Origin: Betaproteobacteria bacterium
GTDB taxonomy: Bacteria; Pseudomonadota; Gammaproteobacteria; Burkholderiales; SG8-39
Assembly: GCA_007280315.1 (NCBI GenBank)
Contig: QYQC01000010.1
Span: forward strand, 1-11,448
Direction of reading: 5' to 3'
DNA length: 11,448 nucleotides
The position numbers and the translations under genes are program-made. Positions 1-7,304 of this stretch are shown in pieces (within the stretch, counting starts at the first letter, position 1; each line of letters begins with the position of its first letter). Below the pieces are notes generated by a model. That model was not told the DNA's origin and ran no database searches. It saw only the letters and a list, made by a program, of their open reading frames with translations.

Positions 1-8
1 ATGCGGGC

Positions 9-1058
9 ATGCTCCGCCTGCCCGCCGAAACGCAGACGCTATATGCCGAACTGTCCGAGCGCTTGCGCGCGCTCGAGGCGGCGCGCTCGTTCGCCAGCCT
101 CTCAGGGTCATTCGCGAAAAAGCAGGTGAGCGACGGCGACTATTGGTACTTCAAGAGCAGTGAAGGCGCCGCGGGGCAGCGCGAGTACTTCATCGGCGCG
201 GATGATCGCGCGACGCGCGCCGTTATGAAATCCTACTCCGCGGGGCGCGCGGAGGCGCAGGCCGCACTGGCAGAGGTCGAGCGCCTGTGTGCCATGCTGA
301 GGCAGGGCGGTGCCATGCTCACCGATACGCCCTCGGCGCGGGTCATCGCAGGCCTCGCCAGCGCCGGCGTGTTTCGGGTAGGCGCGGTGCTGGTCGGCAC
401 TCACGCATTCATCGCCCTGGGAAATATGCTCGGGGTGCGCTGGGAGTCGGCGCTGCGTACGCAGGATATCGATCTCGCCGCAAGCCGCGTATTGCACGTG
501 ATCGTGCCGCAGACCGAGGCCGATCTGCCCAAGGCGCTGGACGCGCTGAATATGGGCTTCCTCCCAGTGCCCGGGCTCAATCCGAAATCAGCGGAAACCT
601 CATTCAAGGTGCGCGGCCAGGCGCTGCGCGTGGATTTGCTTACTCCGGCACGCGGCGTACGCGATGACAAACCGGTCAACATTGCACGCCTCAAGGCCGC
701 GGCGCAGCCGCTGGAATTGCTCGACTATTTGCTCGAGGCGCCTGTTCCGGTTCCGCTGTTGAATGGAGGTGCGACCCTTGTCAACGTCCCCGACCCCGCG
801 CGCTTCGCGTTGCACAAGCTCATGGTGAGCGGGCGCCGGCAGGCGTTCGAGCAGACCAAGGCGGGAAAGGACCGGCAGCAGGCGGCGGAGATCATCGCCG
901 CGCTCTACGAGGATAGGCGTGGCGATCTCGGGCTCGCCGTCAAGGCGCTCAACAAGCGGCCGGCCGCCTGGCGTACCAGGCTCAGGCGCGAACTTGCGAA
1001 ATTGCCCGACGAATTGTCGGTTGCGCGCAAGCTGATTCTGCGCAGCCTCGCCGAATAG
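9..1058 (+). CDS. GSU2403-type nucleotidyltransferase-fold protein
   Basis: The product is 349 aa and resembles the GSU2403 / NTP_transf_8 group of the polymerase-beta-like nucleotidyltransferase superfamily; its cellular substrate is not known to me. The superfamily core is visible: a glycine turn (VGTHAF, residues 129-134), a DID acidic pair in TQDIDLA (D153, D155) and a candidate third acidic residue in LRVDLL (D209). The first 100 residues look helical, including a charged stretch rich in Glu/Arg/Ala. The C-terminus (about 265-349) is helical and Lys/Arg-rich. The reading frame is open to the left edge of the window, so a start slightly upstream cannot be excluded. The chosen N-terminus (MLRLPAETQTLYAEL) looks natural. 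The gene converges on the thioesterase gene with a 35-bp gap in which I see no terminator. The intact acidic triad argues for an active enzyme rather than a relic. Cytosolic; no signal peptide or membrane segment. Confidence 0.8.
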   Translation: MLRLPAETQTLYAELSERLRALEAARSFASLSGSFAKKQVSDGDYWYFKSSEGAAGQREYFIGADDRATRAVMKSYSAGRAEAQAALAEVERLCAMLRQGGAMLTDTPSARVIAGLASAGVFRVGAVLVGTHAFIALGNMLGVRWESALRTQDIDLAASRVLHVIVPQTEADLPKALDALNMGFLPVPGLNPKSAETSFKVRGQALRVDLLTPARGVRDDKPVNIARLKAAAQPLELLDYLLEAPVPVPLLNGGATLVNVPDPARFALHKLMVSGRRQAFEQTKAGKDRQQAAEIIAALYEDRRGDLGLAVKALNKRPAAWRTRLRRELAKLPDELSVARKLILRSLAE

Positions 1059-1093
1059 AACGCGTATTGCGGCAACGTGACCGGGGCGACCGA

Positions 1094-1513
1094 TCAGCCC
1101 AGCGCGGTGCTTTCGTCCAGGCAGAGCAGCCGCACGCGCCCCTGCGCCACCAGCTGCTCCTTGTCGTCGCGTATCCACGCCTCCCATACCTGGGTCGTAC
1201 GTCCGCGCGTAACCGGCCGCGCCAGGGCATGGAGCTTGCCCGAGCGCACCGCGCGGATGAACGAGGTGTTGTTCTCCAGTCCGACGATGCGCTGACCGCG
1301 CGGGCGCGCGACGAGCGCGGCGCCGACCGAGGCCAGGGTCTCGATCACGCCGCAGTGCACGCCCCCGTGCACGATGCCGTAGCCCTGGTGGTGTTTCTCC
1401 TTTACTTCCCACTCGCAGGTGACCTCATCCGGCGAGGCGGTGAGGATGACGACGCCCATCTCTTTCACCCAGCCGGGCAGCGTATTGAGCCAATCTACGA
1501 TTTTTTCAGCCAT
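1094..1513 (-). CDS. PaaI/YdiI-like hotdog-fold acyl-CoA thioesterase
   Basis: The product is 139 aa, the usual length for a single hotdog domain. The diagnostic stretch is HQGYGIVHGGVHCGVIETL (about residues 42-60). The HGG turn (49-51) binds the CoA thioester, and a Glu eight residues on (E58) sits where YdiI/MenI-type enzymes carry the catalytic carboxylate; PaaI proper uses Asp. GLENNTSFIRAVRSGKL (79-94) matches the second half of the hotdog family pattern. It should hydrolyse an acyl- or aryl-CoA, but the sequence does not give the substrate. The start is the ATG at 1513. The frame stays open upstream into the nrdJ 3' end, but that extension (to 1702) has no family character and would overlap nrdJ. 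Upstream there is only a weak GGA for ribosome binding. It lies 139 bp downstream of nrdJ on the same strand, so co-transcription is possible, though no functional link is obvious. Confidence 0.85.
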   Translation of the reverse strand: MAEKIVDWLNTLPGWVKEMGVVILTASPDEVTCEWEVKEKHHQGYGIVHGGVHCGVIETLASVGAALVARPRGQRIVGLENNTSFIRAVRSGKLHALARPVTRGRTTQVWEAWIRDDKEQLVAQGRVRLLCLDESTALG

Positions 1514-1533
1514 CGATGCGCACGTCCAATTCG

Positions 1534-1558
1534 CGGAAACAGAAAAATACTGTTTCCG
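1534..1558. repeat. Hairpin between nrdJ and the thioesterase gene
   Basis: A perfect 9-bp inverted repeat (CGGAAACAG at 1534-1542, CTGTTTCCG at 1550-1558) flanks a 7-nt A/T loop. It lies about 20 bp upstream of the thioesterase start codon, in its 5' untranslated region if the gene is read through from nrdJ. There is no T-run after the stem on the minus strand, so it is not a textbook intrinsic terminator. It could be an mRNA hairpin or a protein-binding site. Confidence 0.6.
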
Positions 1559-1652
1559 TCCGAAGACAGCTGGCTGAGAGTTCCACAGAACTGCGCCGAA
1601 CTGAGTAATTTCGACCCGCGCAACAGCACCGGCGCGGGATTCCGTTTCGCCC

Positions 1653-4568
1653 TTACCCGCACACCCCGACAAACCCGCAGGCGCTGCAAAAATCGCAGCC
1701 ATCTTTTTTGATCACGGCGTAATTGCCGCACTCGGGACAGCGCGCGCCCTTCATCCGCGGTGCGGCGCCCCGCAGCGGCGTTTCGAGGATGCCCATGGTC
1801 TGCACCGGCATGCCGTCCTCGGTAAGCAGACCGAGCATGGCGTAGCGGTGAATGATCAACCGTGCGAGGTAGGACACGGTCGAGGGCCAGTTCTGCTGCT
1901 TGCGGCTGCCCGGCGTGAACGCCATGAAGTCGCCCAGCGGCTCGGGGTAGTTAAGCAGTTTTCTCAGTTTCATGCCGATCCAGGCCGGATCGACCACGCG
2001 CATGTCCAGCGACAGGATTTTGCACAGTCCGTCGAGCGCGCGCGGATACTCGCCCGAGAGCCACATCGAATACGGACGGGTGACGCCGTCTGGCAGCGTA
2101 ATTTCTTTCAGCCCCAAGACGAAATCGTCGCGCGTGCCCGGGTTGAGCACGTCCACGGTCCAGGACATGGTGCCGTCGGCGCCGGTCTTGGGTTCCTTCA
2201 GGCTGAACATCGCGTCCAACACCTGCCCGGTCTTCACCTCGGACAGCGCACCCAGGCGCTCGCAGCGCCAGCGCACCAGTTGCGCCACGGCGGCGGTGAC
2301 GCTGGGCATGCGCAGATTTTCTCCGTGCGGCGGAAACGGCATGTCGAATGCGTCGTCGCCCACGGTCTTTGACAGAGTGTCGAGCTTCAGCCGCAGCCAG
2401 CCCGGATCGTCGGCGCGCATATCCATGGACAGCGTCTTCGCCACCGCGCCCAGACCGCGCGGCTGCTCGCTGCCGTTGACCCAGACTTCGAACGGATGCG
2501 GGTGCAGGGTGTTTTCGACATGGCCGACGAACAAGGCGAAATGACCGTGCGGATGTTCAATCATGTAGGTCCAGGCCGGATTGCCTTCGCCCAGTTTGGG
2601 CCTGCCGGGCCAGCGCAGGCTGGCGAGCACCGGCTCGGGCACTGCCTTGATTTCGATGCGGCGGTTGACGTCGCTGCTGACAAAATCCTGCGGCTGCCGA
2701 AGGAGGGGGAGGGACCCGTCCGTTCCACTGCGGCCCTGCGGGCTGTCGACCGAGAGCACCGAGCCGAGCACGCTGTTGGGGCGGTAGGTGGCCAGCCCCT
2801 TCAGGCCGGATTTCCAGGCGGCCATATACAGCCCCTGGAACTCTTCGTAGGGATAGTTCTCCGGCACGTTGACCGTCTTCGAAATGCTGGTATCGATGAA
2901 CGGTGCGACCGCCGCCACCATAGCCTCGTGCGCGGCCGCCGAAATCGCGAGCGCGGTGACGAAATAGTCGGGCAGGGCGTCGCCGCCGGCAGGCGCGGGC
3001 AGGGCGCCATTGGCAACCTGATGTCGGTACAGGCGCCAGGCGTAATCTTCGACCGGAAATTCCTGCAGCGTGCCGTCGGCCATGCGCTTCTTGCGCGTAT
3101 AGGTCCAGGAGAACGGCGGTTCGATGCCGTTGGACGCATTGTCGGCAAAGGCGAGACTGATGGTGCCGGTAGGGGCGATCGACAGCAGGTGGCTGTTGCG
3201 CAAGCCCTGTTTCCGGATCAGCGCCTTGATTTCCGGCGGCAGGCGCGTGGCGAAACTGGTGCCCGAAAGGTACATATCGGCATTGAACAGCGGAAAGGCA
3301 CCGCGCTCGCGCGCGAGGTTGCTCGAGGCGCGGTAGGCGTAGTCGCGCATGACCTCGGATATGCTGGCCGCCGTCGCGCGCGCAGTGTCGCTGTCATAGC
3401 GCTGGCGCAGCATGATCAAGGCGTCACCCAGGCCGGTGTAGCCGAGGCCCACGCGGCGTTTGTTCATTGCTTCTTCCTGCTGCTGCGGCAGCGGCCATGC
3501 AGTCGCATCGAGCACGTTGTCGAGCATGCGCACCGAAGTTTCGACCGTTGCGCCGAAGCGCTCGAATTCGAACGCCGCATTTTCGGTGAACGGCGCAGTG
3601 ACAAAATTGGTCAGGTTGATCGAGCCCAGGCAGCAGCAGCCGTAGGGGGGCAGCGGCTGCTCGGCGCACGGATTGGTGGCCTCGATGGTTTCGCAGTAAT
3701 TCAGATTGTTGTCGCGGTTCATGCGATCGAGGAACAGGATCCCTGGCTCGGCATGATCGTAGGTCGAGCGCATGATCTGGTCCCACAATTCGCGCGCGCG
3801 CAGCTTGCGGTACACCCACTGTCCGTCCTCGCGCTGATAACCGCCGTTATCCAGAAAATCCTGGTGCGGTCGCGCCTTGTGCGCAAGCTCCGCCTCGAGG
3901 TCGGCCTCTACCGCCTGCATGAAGGCATCGGTGACGCCTACCGATATGTTGAAATTGGACAGGTCGCCCTTGTCCTTGGCGCGGATGAATTCCTCCACGT
4001 CGGGATGGTCGCAGCGCAGCACGCCCATTTGCGCGCCGCGGCGCGAGCCCGCCGATTCCACCGTCTCGCAGGAGCGGTCGAACACACGCATATAAGATAC
4101 CGGCCCGCTGGCGCGCGAGTGCGTGCCCTTTACTTCCGAACCCTTGGGTCGGATCGAGGAGAAGTCGTAGCCAACGCCGCCGCCGCGGCGCATGGTTTCC
4201 GCCGCCTGTTGTAGTGCGGTGTAGATGCCGGGCTTGTTGTCGACGACTTCTGAAATCGAGTCGCCGACCGGCTGCACGAAGCAGTTGATCAGCGTCGCCT
4301 GCAACTGGATACCAGCGGCCGACATGATGCGCCCGGCGGGAATGAAGCCGGCCTCCATCGCCTGAAGAAAGCGCTTTTCCCAATGCGCGCGCTTGTCCTC
4401 GGTCTCGACTGCGGCGAGCGCGTGCGCGATGCGTGCGCGTACATCATCAATGCTGGTCTCAGTACCCTTGGCGTACTTCTCCAGCAGGACTTCGCGGCTG
4501 ATTATTTGATCGGGGAGGGGAACAGCGGTAATGCCGGTTGCCTTGTTTTCTTTTTTTATAATGTCCAT
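1653..4568 (-). CDS. nrdJ: Adenosylcobalamin-dependent (class II) ribonucleotide reductase NrdJ
   Basis: The product is 971 aa. It reduces ribonucleotides to deoxyribonucleotides using a cobalamin-derived radical, without needing oxygen or a separate radical-generating subunit. The N-terminal redox cysteine is C96 in INCFVQP. GGGVGYDFSSIRPKGS (129-144) and the NPCAEQ motif (N299, C301, E303) mark the active site; C301 is the expected thiyl-radical cysteine. C312, eleven residues on, is the expected partner of C96. The phosphate-binding loop is APTGTISLAF (465-474). After the catalytic barrel (to about 610) come two related TSCPD-like repeats. Both carry a similar core: MDMRADDPGWLRLKLDTL (715-732) and LDMRVVDPAWIGMKLRKL (854-871). 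The tail is a four-cysteine zinc ribbon (CPEC 944-947, CSAC 961-964), with C957 and C970 nearby. The ATG at 4568 has an AAGG ten bases upstream. No cobalamin riboswitch is visible upstream, but two NrdR-like boxes are. Confidence 0.95.
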   Translation of the reverse strand: MDIIKKENKATGITAVPLPDQIISREVLLEKYAKGTETSIDDVRARIAHALAAVETEDKRAHWEKRFLQAMEAGFIPAGRIMSAAGIQLQATLINCFVQPVGDSISEVVDNKPGIYTALQQAAETMRRGGGVGYDFSSIRPKGSEVKGTHSRASGPVSYMRVFDRSCETVESAGSRRGAQMGVLRCDHPDVEEFIRAKDKGDLSNFNISVGVTDAFMQAVEADLEAELAHKARPHQDFLDNGGYQREDGQWVYRKLRARELWDQIMRSTYDHAEPGILFLDRMNRDNNLNYCETIEATNPCAEQPLPPYGCCCLGSINLTNFVTAPFTENAAFEFERFGATVETSVRMLDNVLDATAWPLPQQQEEAMNKRRVGLGYTGLGDALIMLRQRYDSDTARATAASISEVMRDYAYRASSNLARERGAFPLFNADMYLSGTSFATRLPPEIKALIRKQGLRNSHLLSIAPTGTISLAFADNASNGIEPPFSWTYTRKKRMADGTLQEFPVEDYAWRLYRHQVANGALPAPAGGDALPDYFVTALAISAAAHEAMVAAVAPFIDTSISKTVNVPENYPYEEFQGLYMAAWKSGLKGLATYRPNSVLGSVLSVDSPQGRSGTDGSLPLLRQPQDFVSSDVNRRIEIKAVPEPVLASLRWPGRPKLGEGNPAWTYMIEHPHGHFALFVGHVENTLHPHPFEVWVNGSEQPRGLGAVAKTLSMDMRADDPGWLRLKLDTLSKTVGDDAFDMPFPPHGENLRMPSVTAAVAQLVRWRCERLGALSEVKTGQVLDAMFSLKEPKTGADGTMSWTVDVLNPGTRDDFVLGLKEITLPDGVTRPYSMWLSGEYPRALDGLCKILSLDMRVVDPAWIGMKLRKLLNYPEPLGDFMAFTPGSRKQQNWPSTVSYLARLIIHRYAMLGLLTEDGMPVQTMGILETPLRGAAPRMKGARCPECGNYAVIKKDGCDFCSACGFVGVCG

Positions 4569-4583
4569 ATTATCAATACCTTA

Positions 4584-4599
4584 TAATGTAATCTTGTGG
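4584..4599 (-). promoter_or_regulatory. Candidate NrdR box, nrdJ-proximal (weaker)
   Basis: Against the consensus acaCwAtATaTwGtgt I count 8 of 16 matches, nearly all in one half-site. On the nrdJ strand this reads CACAAgAT; the other half is degenerate. It starts 31 bp from the second box, the helical phasing seen for tandem NrdR sites in front of ribonucleotide reductase genes. NrdR is an ATP/dATP-sensing zinc-finger repressor of these genes. The box lies 15-31 bases before the nrdJ start codon, so bound protein would block promoter clearance or RNA polymerase binding. Alone this site would not be convincing; the spacing supports it. Confidence 0.45.
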
Positions 4600-4614
4600 T
4601 AATGTGTGATCAGC

Positions 4615-4630
4615 ATACTACAAATTGGGG
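4615..4630 (-). promoter_or_regulatory. Candidate NrdR box, nrdJ-distal (stronger)
   Basis: On the nrdJ strand the site reads CCCCAATTTGTAGTAT. It matches 11 of 16 positions of acaCwAtATaTwGtgt, including the inner C, wA, T and TwGt positions. It sits about 47 bp before the nrdJ start codon, in the expected promoter region. Together with the weaker box 31 bp downstream it forms the usual tandem arrangement for NrdR repression. I could not place -35 and -10 elements with confidence. Confidence 0.55.
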
Positions 4631-4687
4631 TTGTTTGCAGCCCTGCAAAAAATATTTTTTTCTGGTATGGGGGCAGGCAGGTTTGCG

Positions 4688-4729
4688 CCGGGATACCTTG
4701 GCCCGGGGTCCCGGGCCAAGGTATCCCGG
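4688..4729. repeat. Perfect 20-bp inverted repeat, 2-nt spacer
   Basis: The left arm (4688-4707) and right arm (4710-4729) are exact reverse complements, separated by GT. The arms begin CCGGGATACC and contain TTGGCCCGGG. The palindrome stops abruptly at both ends. It lies between divergent genes, where a transcription terminator is not expected, and no T-run follows on either strand. Possible roles are a mobile REP-like palindromic unit, an insulator between nrdJ and the ABC operon promoters, or a leader hairpin on one of the two transcripts. Confidence 0.9.
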
Positions 4730-4830
4730 GCTATATTTCCACCGCTTATGCTGTCACAATCCGGCAGCACCGGCGGCGTCGCACCAGCGCGATCCGCGCC
4801 GTCCATCATAATCAATAAAACAGCGGCAAA

Positions 4831-4836
4831 AAGGGG
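4831..4836 (+). promoter_or_regulatory. Ribosome binding site supporting a TTG start
   Basis: AAGGGG lies five bases before the TTG at 4842. There is no in-frame ATG nearby that would keep the N-terminus. The Shine-Dalgarno-like sequence, and a normal ABC-ATPase N-terminus (SAISVQQVSKHW) directly after it, decide the TTG start. The next in-frame alternative, GTG at 4857, would cut into the first beta strand. Confidence 0.6.
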
Positions 4837-4841
4837 AAAAT

Positions 4842-5915
4842 TTGTCTGCCATTTCCGTGCAGCAGGTGAGCAAACACTGGGCTGCGGCCCGGGCGGTGGA
4901 GGACATCAGCTTCGAAGCGGAGGCAGGAGCGTTTGTTGTTCTGCTGGGGCCATCGGGCTGCGGCAAATCGACCACCCTGCGCCTGATTGCCGGACTGGAA
5001 TCGGTCACCTCCGGCCGGGTGTTGATCGGCGGCGTCGATGTAACCGCGTTGCCGCCGTCGAAGCGCCGTATTTCCATGGTGTTCCAGTCCTATGCGCTGT
5101 TTCCGCACCTGTCGGTGGCGGAAAATATCCTGTTCGGCCTGAAGGTGCGCAAAGTCGCTGCCGCCGAACAGCGCCTGCGTCTCGCGAAAACGGCCGAAAC
5201 GCTGGGTCTCGCGCAGTTGCTAGAACGCAAACCGTCGCAACTCTCCGGCGGTCAGCAGCAGCGCGTCGCCCTCGGGCGCGCCATCATCGCTGAAACGCAG
5301 GTGTGCCTGATGGACGAGCCGCTATCCAACCTGGACGCGCAGTTGCGGCACGACATGCGACGTGAAATCCGCGCGCTGCAACAGGCGCTGGGCGTCACCA
5401 TGATCTACGTCACCCACGACCAGACCGAGGCCATGAGCATGGCCGATCGAGTTATATTGCTGCGCGCGGGGCGCGTGGAACAGGACGCCGCGCCCGCCGA
5501 TCTGTACGCCCGCCCTGCGAGCGTCTTCGCCGCACGCTTCATCGGTACGCCGCCGATGAACATCATCGCCCTGGCCGATGGCGCGCAGGGCGCCGTGATC
5601 AAGGGCACGCAGGAGGGCGTGGTCTACCGCGGCCCGGGCGGCGGCATGCTGCTGGGCGTGCGGCCGGAGGATATCCAACTCGTCGAAAGCGGCGTCGCCG
5701 CCAAGCTGGAAGCGATCGAATATTTGGGCGCGGATTCCATCCTCGTGTGCAAGGCGGGGACGGAGACGCTGATCGTGCGTGCGCAGGGCAAAGTGGCGCG
5801 GGCGCCGGGTACCGCGGTGCAACTCGCCTGGCCGCGCGAGGCGATGCATATTTTTGAGGCGGCGAGCGGCGCGCGGCGTGACGATGTTCTTGTCGCCGCA
5901 GGGGTGGCGGCGTGA
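4842..5915 (+). CDS. ugpC: CUT1-type ABC importer ATPase (UgpC/MalK-like)
   Basis: The product is 357 aa, close to UgpC and MalK. It is the cytosolic ATPase that powers uptake of a small solute through the two permeases encoded downstream. The nucleotide-binding domain is complete: Walker A GPSGCGKST (36-44), Q-loop Q82 in VFQSYALFPH, signature LSGGQQQR (134-141), Walker B VCLMDEP (154-160), D-loop SNLD (162-165) and switch His H192 in VTHDQTEA. Residues from about 240 to the end form the TOBE/OB regulatory region typical of MalK-like ATPases (LLGVRPEDI). Translation starts at a TTG. It is the first gene of the import operon, 64 bp before the binding-protein gene; in E. coli ugp the ATPase comes after the permeases. 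CUT1 membership is firm. The glycerol-3-phosphate assignment is inferred from operon resemblance, and another sugar or polyol is possible. Confidence 0.85.
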   Translation: MSAISVQQVSKHWAAARAVEDISFEAEAGAFVVLLGPSGCGKSTTLRLIAGLESVTSGRVLIGGVDVTALPPSKRRISMVFQSYALFPHLSVAENILFGLKVRKVAAAEQRLRLAKTAETLGLAQLLERKPSQLSGGQQQRVALGRAIIAETQVCLMDEPLSNLDAQLRHDMRREIRALQQALGVTMIYVTHDQTEAMSMADRVILLRAGRVEQDAAPADLYARPASVFAARFIGTPPMNIIALADGAQGAVIKGTQEGVVYRGPGGGMLLGVRPEDIQLVESGVAAKLEAIEYLGADSILVCKAGTETLIVRAQGKVARAPGTAVQLAWPREAMHIFEAASGARRDDVLVAAGVAA

Positions 5916-5967
5916 CAGAGTGGCAGGCGATAGCGCATTAAGTTCGGATTTTGGCTGTTCTTCAACC

Positions 5968-5973
5968 AGGAGG
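5968..5973 (+). promoter_or_regulatory. Strong ribosome binding site of the binding-protein gene
   Basis: AGGAGG lies six bases before the ATG at 5980. It is the strongest Shine-Dalgarno sequence in the window, and it selects this ATG although the frame stays open for another 201 bases upstream. This fits the high expression normally needed for a periplasmic binding protein. Confidence 0.85.
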
Positions 5974-5979
5974 TGGACC

Positions 5980-7266
5980 ATGTTAGGTAAACGAGTGACG
6001 CAATGCTTCGTTGCAGTATTGGCCGCCCTCGCGCTAGGCAGCGCGCAGGCGCAAACGGAAATATCGTTTTATTACCCGGTGGCGGTGGGCGGGCCGATCA
6101 CCAAGATCATCGACGGCTACGCCGCCGATTTTGAGAAAGACAACCCCGGCATCAAGGTGAAACCGATCTATTCCGGGACCTACCAGGAATCCATCGTCAA
6201 GGCCCTCACCGCGCACAAGAGCGGCACTCCGCCGGTGACGTCGGTGCTGCTGTCGACCGACATGTACACGCTGATCGACGAAGACGCGATCGTCGCGTTC
6301 GATGACGTGGCGACGAGCGCCGAGGACAAGGCGTGGATCAAAAGCTTCTATCCGGCGTTCATGGCCAACAGCCAGACCGGGGGCAAAACCTGGGGCATTC
6401 CGTTCCAGCGCTCCACCATCGTGCTGTACTGGAACAAGGAATTGTTCAAAGAGGCCGGGCTGGACCCGAACCGTGCGCCGGCGAACTGGAAGGAAATGCT
6501 GGAATACGCGCAAAAGCTGACCAAGCGCGATGCCTCCGGCAATACCGTCCAGTGGGGCGTGCAGGTGCCTTCTTCCGGGTTTCCCTACTGGTTGTTCCAG
6601 GGGTTCACCACCACCAACGGCGTCGAGCTGATGAACGCGACCGGCACCGAGACCCATTACGACCATCCTGCAGTCATCGAAGCGCTGCAGTTCTGGGTCG
6701 ATCTGTCGCGCAAGGACAAGGTGATGGCGCCGGGCGTAATCGAATGGGGTACGACGCCCAAGGATTTTTTCGAGAAAAAAGCGGCGATGATCTGGACCAC
6801 GACCGGCAATCTGACCAACGTCAAGAACAATGCCAAGTTCGATTTCGGCGTCGCCATGCTGCCGGCGAACAAGCGCCGCGGCAGCCCCACGGGTGGCGGC
6901 AATTTCTCGATTTACAAGAAAAGCACGCCGGCGCAGCAGCAGGCCGCGCTCAAGTTCATCAAGTGGGTCACCAGTCCCGAGCGCGCGGCGCAGTGGGGCA
7001 TGGACACGGGCTATGTCGCGGTGCGCCCCGATGCCTGGGAAACGCCGAAAATGAAAGACTATGTAAAGGGCTTCCCGGTGGCGGCGGTCGCGCGCGACCA
7101 GCTGCAGTACTCGGTGGCCGAGCTGTCCACGCACGAGAACCAGCGCGTGACCAAGGTGCTGAACGATGGATTGCAGGCGGCGCTCACCGGCGCCAAAACG
7201 CCGGAGCAGGCGATGAAGGATGCGCAGCGCGAGGCTGAGCGCATCCTGCGGCCTTATAAGAAGTAG
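5980..7266 (+). CDS. ugpB: ABC importer periplasmic substrate-binding protein (UgpB-like)
   Basis: The product is 428 aa against about 438 for E. coli UgpB. A Sec signal peptide (MLGKR, hydrophobic core to L19, then SAQA) predicts cleavage after A24, so the mature protein works in the periplasm, capturing solute for the two permeases. The family 1 extracellular solute-binding fold is shown by PGIKVKPIYSGTYQES (56-71), PFQRSTIVLYWNKELFKEAGLDP (141-163), AAMIWTTTGNLTNV (268-281), GGGNFSIYKK (305-314) and GYVAVRP (344-350). By eye, several positions that contact glycerol-3-phosphate in UgpB have counterparts: Y64, S145, the 305-307 glycines, Y345 and R389. The UgpB glutamate that binds the glycerol hydroxyls seems replaced in SVLLSTDMY (88-96), so the ligand may be a different phosphorylated or glycerol-like compound. 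The start is set by AGGAGG six bases upstream. A 262-bp hairpin-rich gap follows. Confidence 0.85.
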   Translation: MLGKRVTQCFVAVLAALALGSAQAQTEISFYYPVAVGGPITKIIDGYAADFEKDNPGIKVKPIYSGTYQESIVKALTAHKSGTPPVTSVLLSTDMYTLIDEDAIVAFDDVATSAEDKAWIKSFYPAFMANSQTGGKTWGIPFQRSTIVLYWNKELFKEAGLDPNRAPANWKEMLEYAQKLTKRDASGNTVQWGVQVPSSGFPYWLFQGFTTTNGVELMNATGTETHYDHPAVIEALQFWVDLSRKDKVMAPGVIEWGTTPKDFFEKKAAMIWTTTGNLTNVKNNAKFDFGVAMLPANKRRGSPTGGGNFSIYKKSTPAQQQAALKFIKWVTSPERAAQWGMDTGYVAVRPDAWETPKMKDYVKGFPVAAVARDQLQYSVAELSTHENQRVTKVLNDGLQAALTGAKTPEQAMKDAQREAERILRPYKK

Positions 7267-7304
7267 CAGCGCGCGCCAGCTTGACTGCTTTTGAATTTAT
7301 TCGA

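Noticed and set aside
1514..1702. N-terminal extension of the thioesterase to 1702
   Set aside because: It would overlap the nrdJ 3' end and add 63 residues not found in single-domain hotdog thioesterases. The ATG at 1513 gives the usual family length.
2496..4214. Long plus-strand open frame (572 codons) antisense to nrdJ
   Set aside because: It is a GC-driven shadow of nrdJ: Arg/His/Ala/Gly-rich composition, no recognisable domain, and the opposite strand encodes an unmistakable conserved enzyme.
4647..4660. A6-TA-T6 palindrome beside GCAG/CTGC as a possible bidirectional terminator
   Set aside because: The GC stem is only 4 bp and the site lies upstream of nrdJ rather than downstream of any gene, so termination has no obvious purpose here. 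It is more likely AT-rich promoter-region DNA.
4751..4757. CTGTCAC resembling one half of a PhoB (Pho) box ahead of the Ugp-like operon
   Set aside because: A Pho box needs two such 7-bp repeats 11 bp apart. The sequences at the expected positions on both sides do not match, so a single 7-mer is not evidence, although Pho control would fit the gene content.
4569..4841. Possible cobalamin riboswitch upstream of the B12-dependent reductase
   Set aside because: No B12-box (GCCACTG-like) or the multi-stem layout is visible on the nrdJ strand, and the space between the candidate promoter and the start codon is too short.
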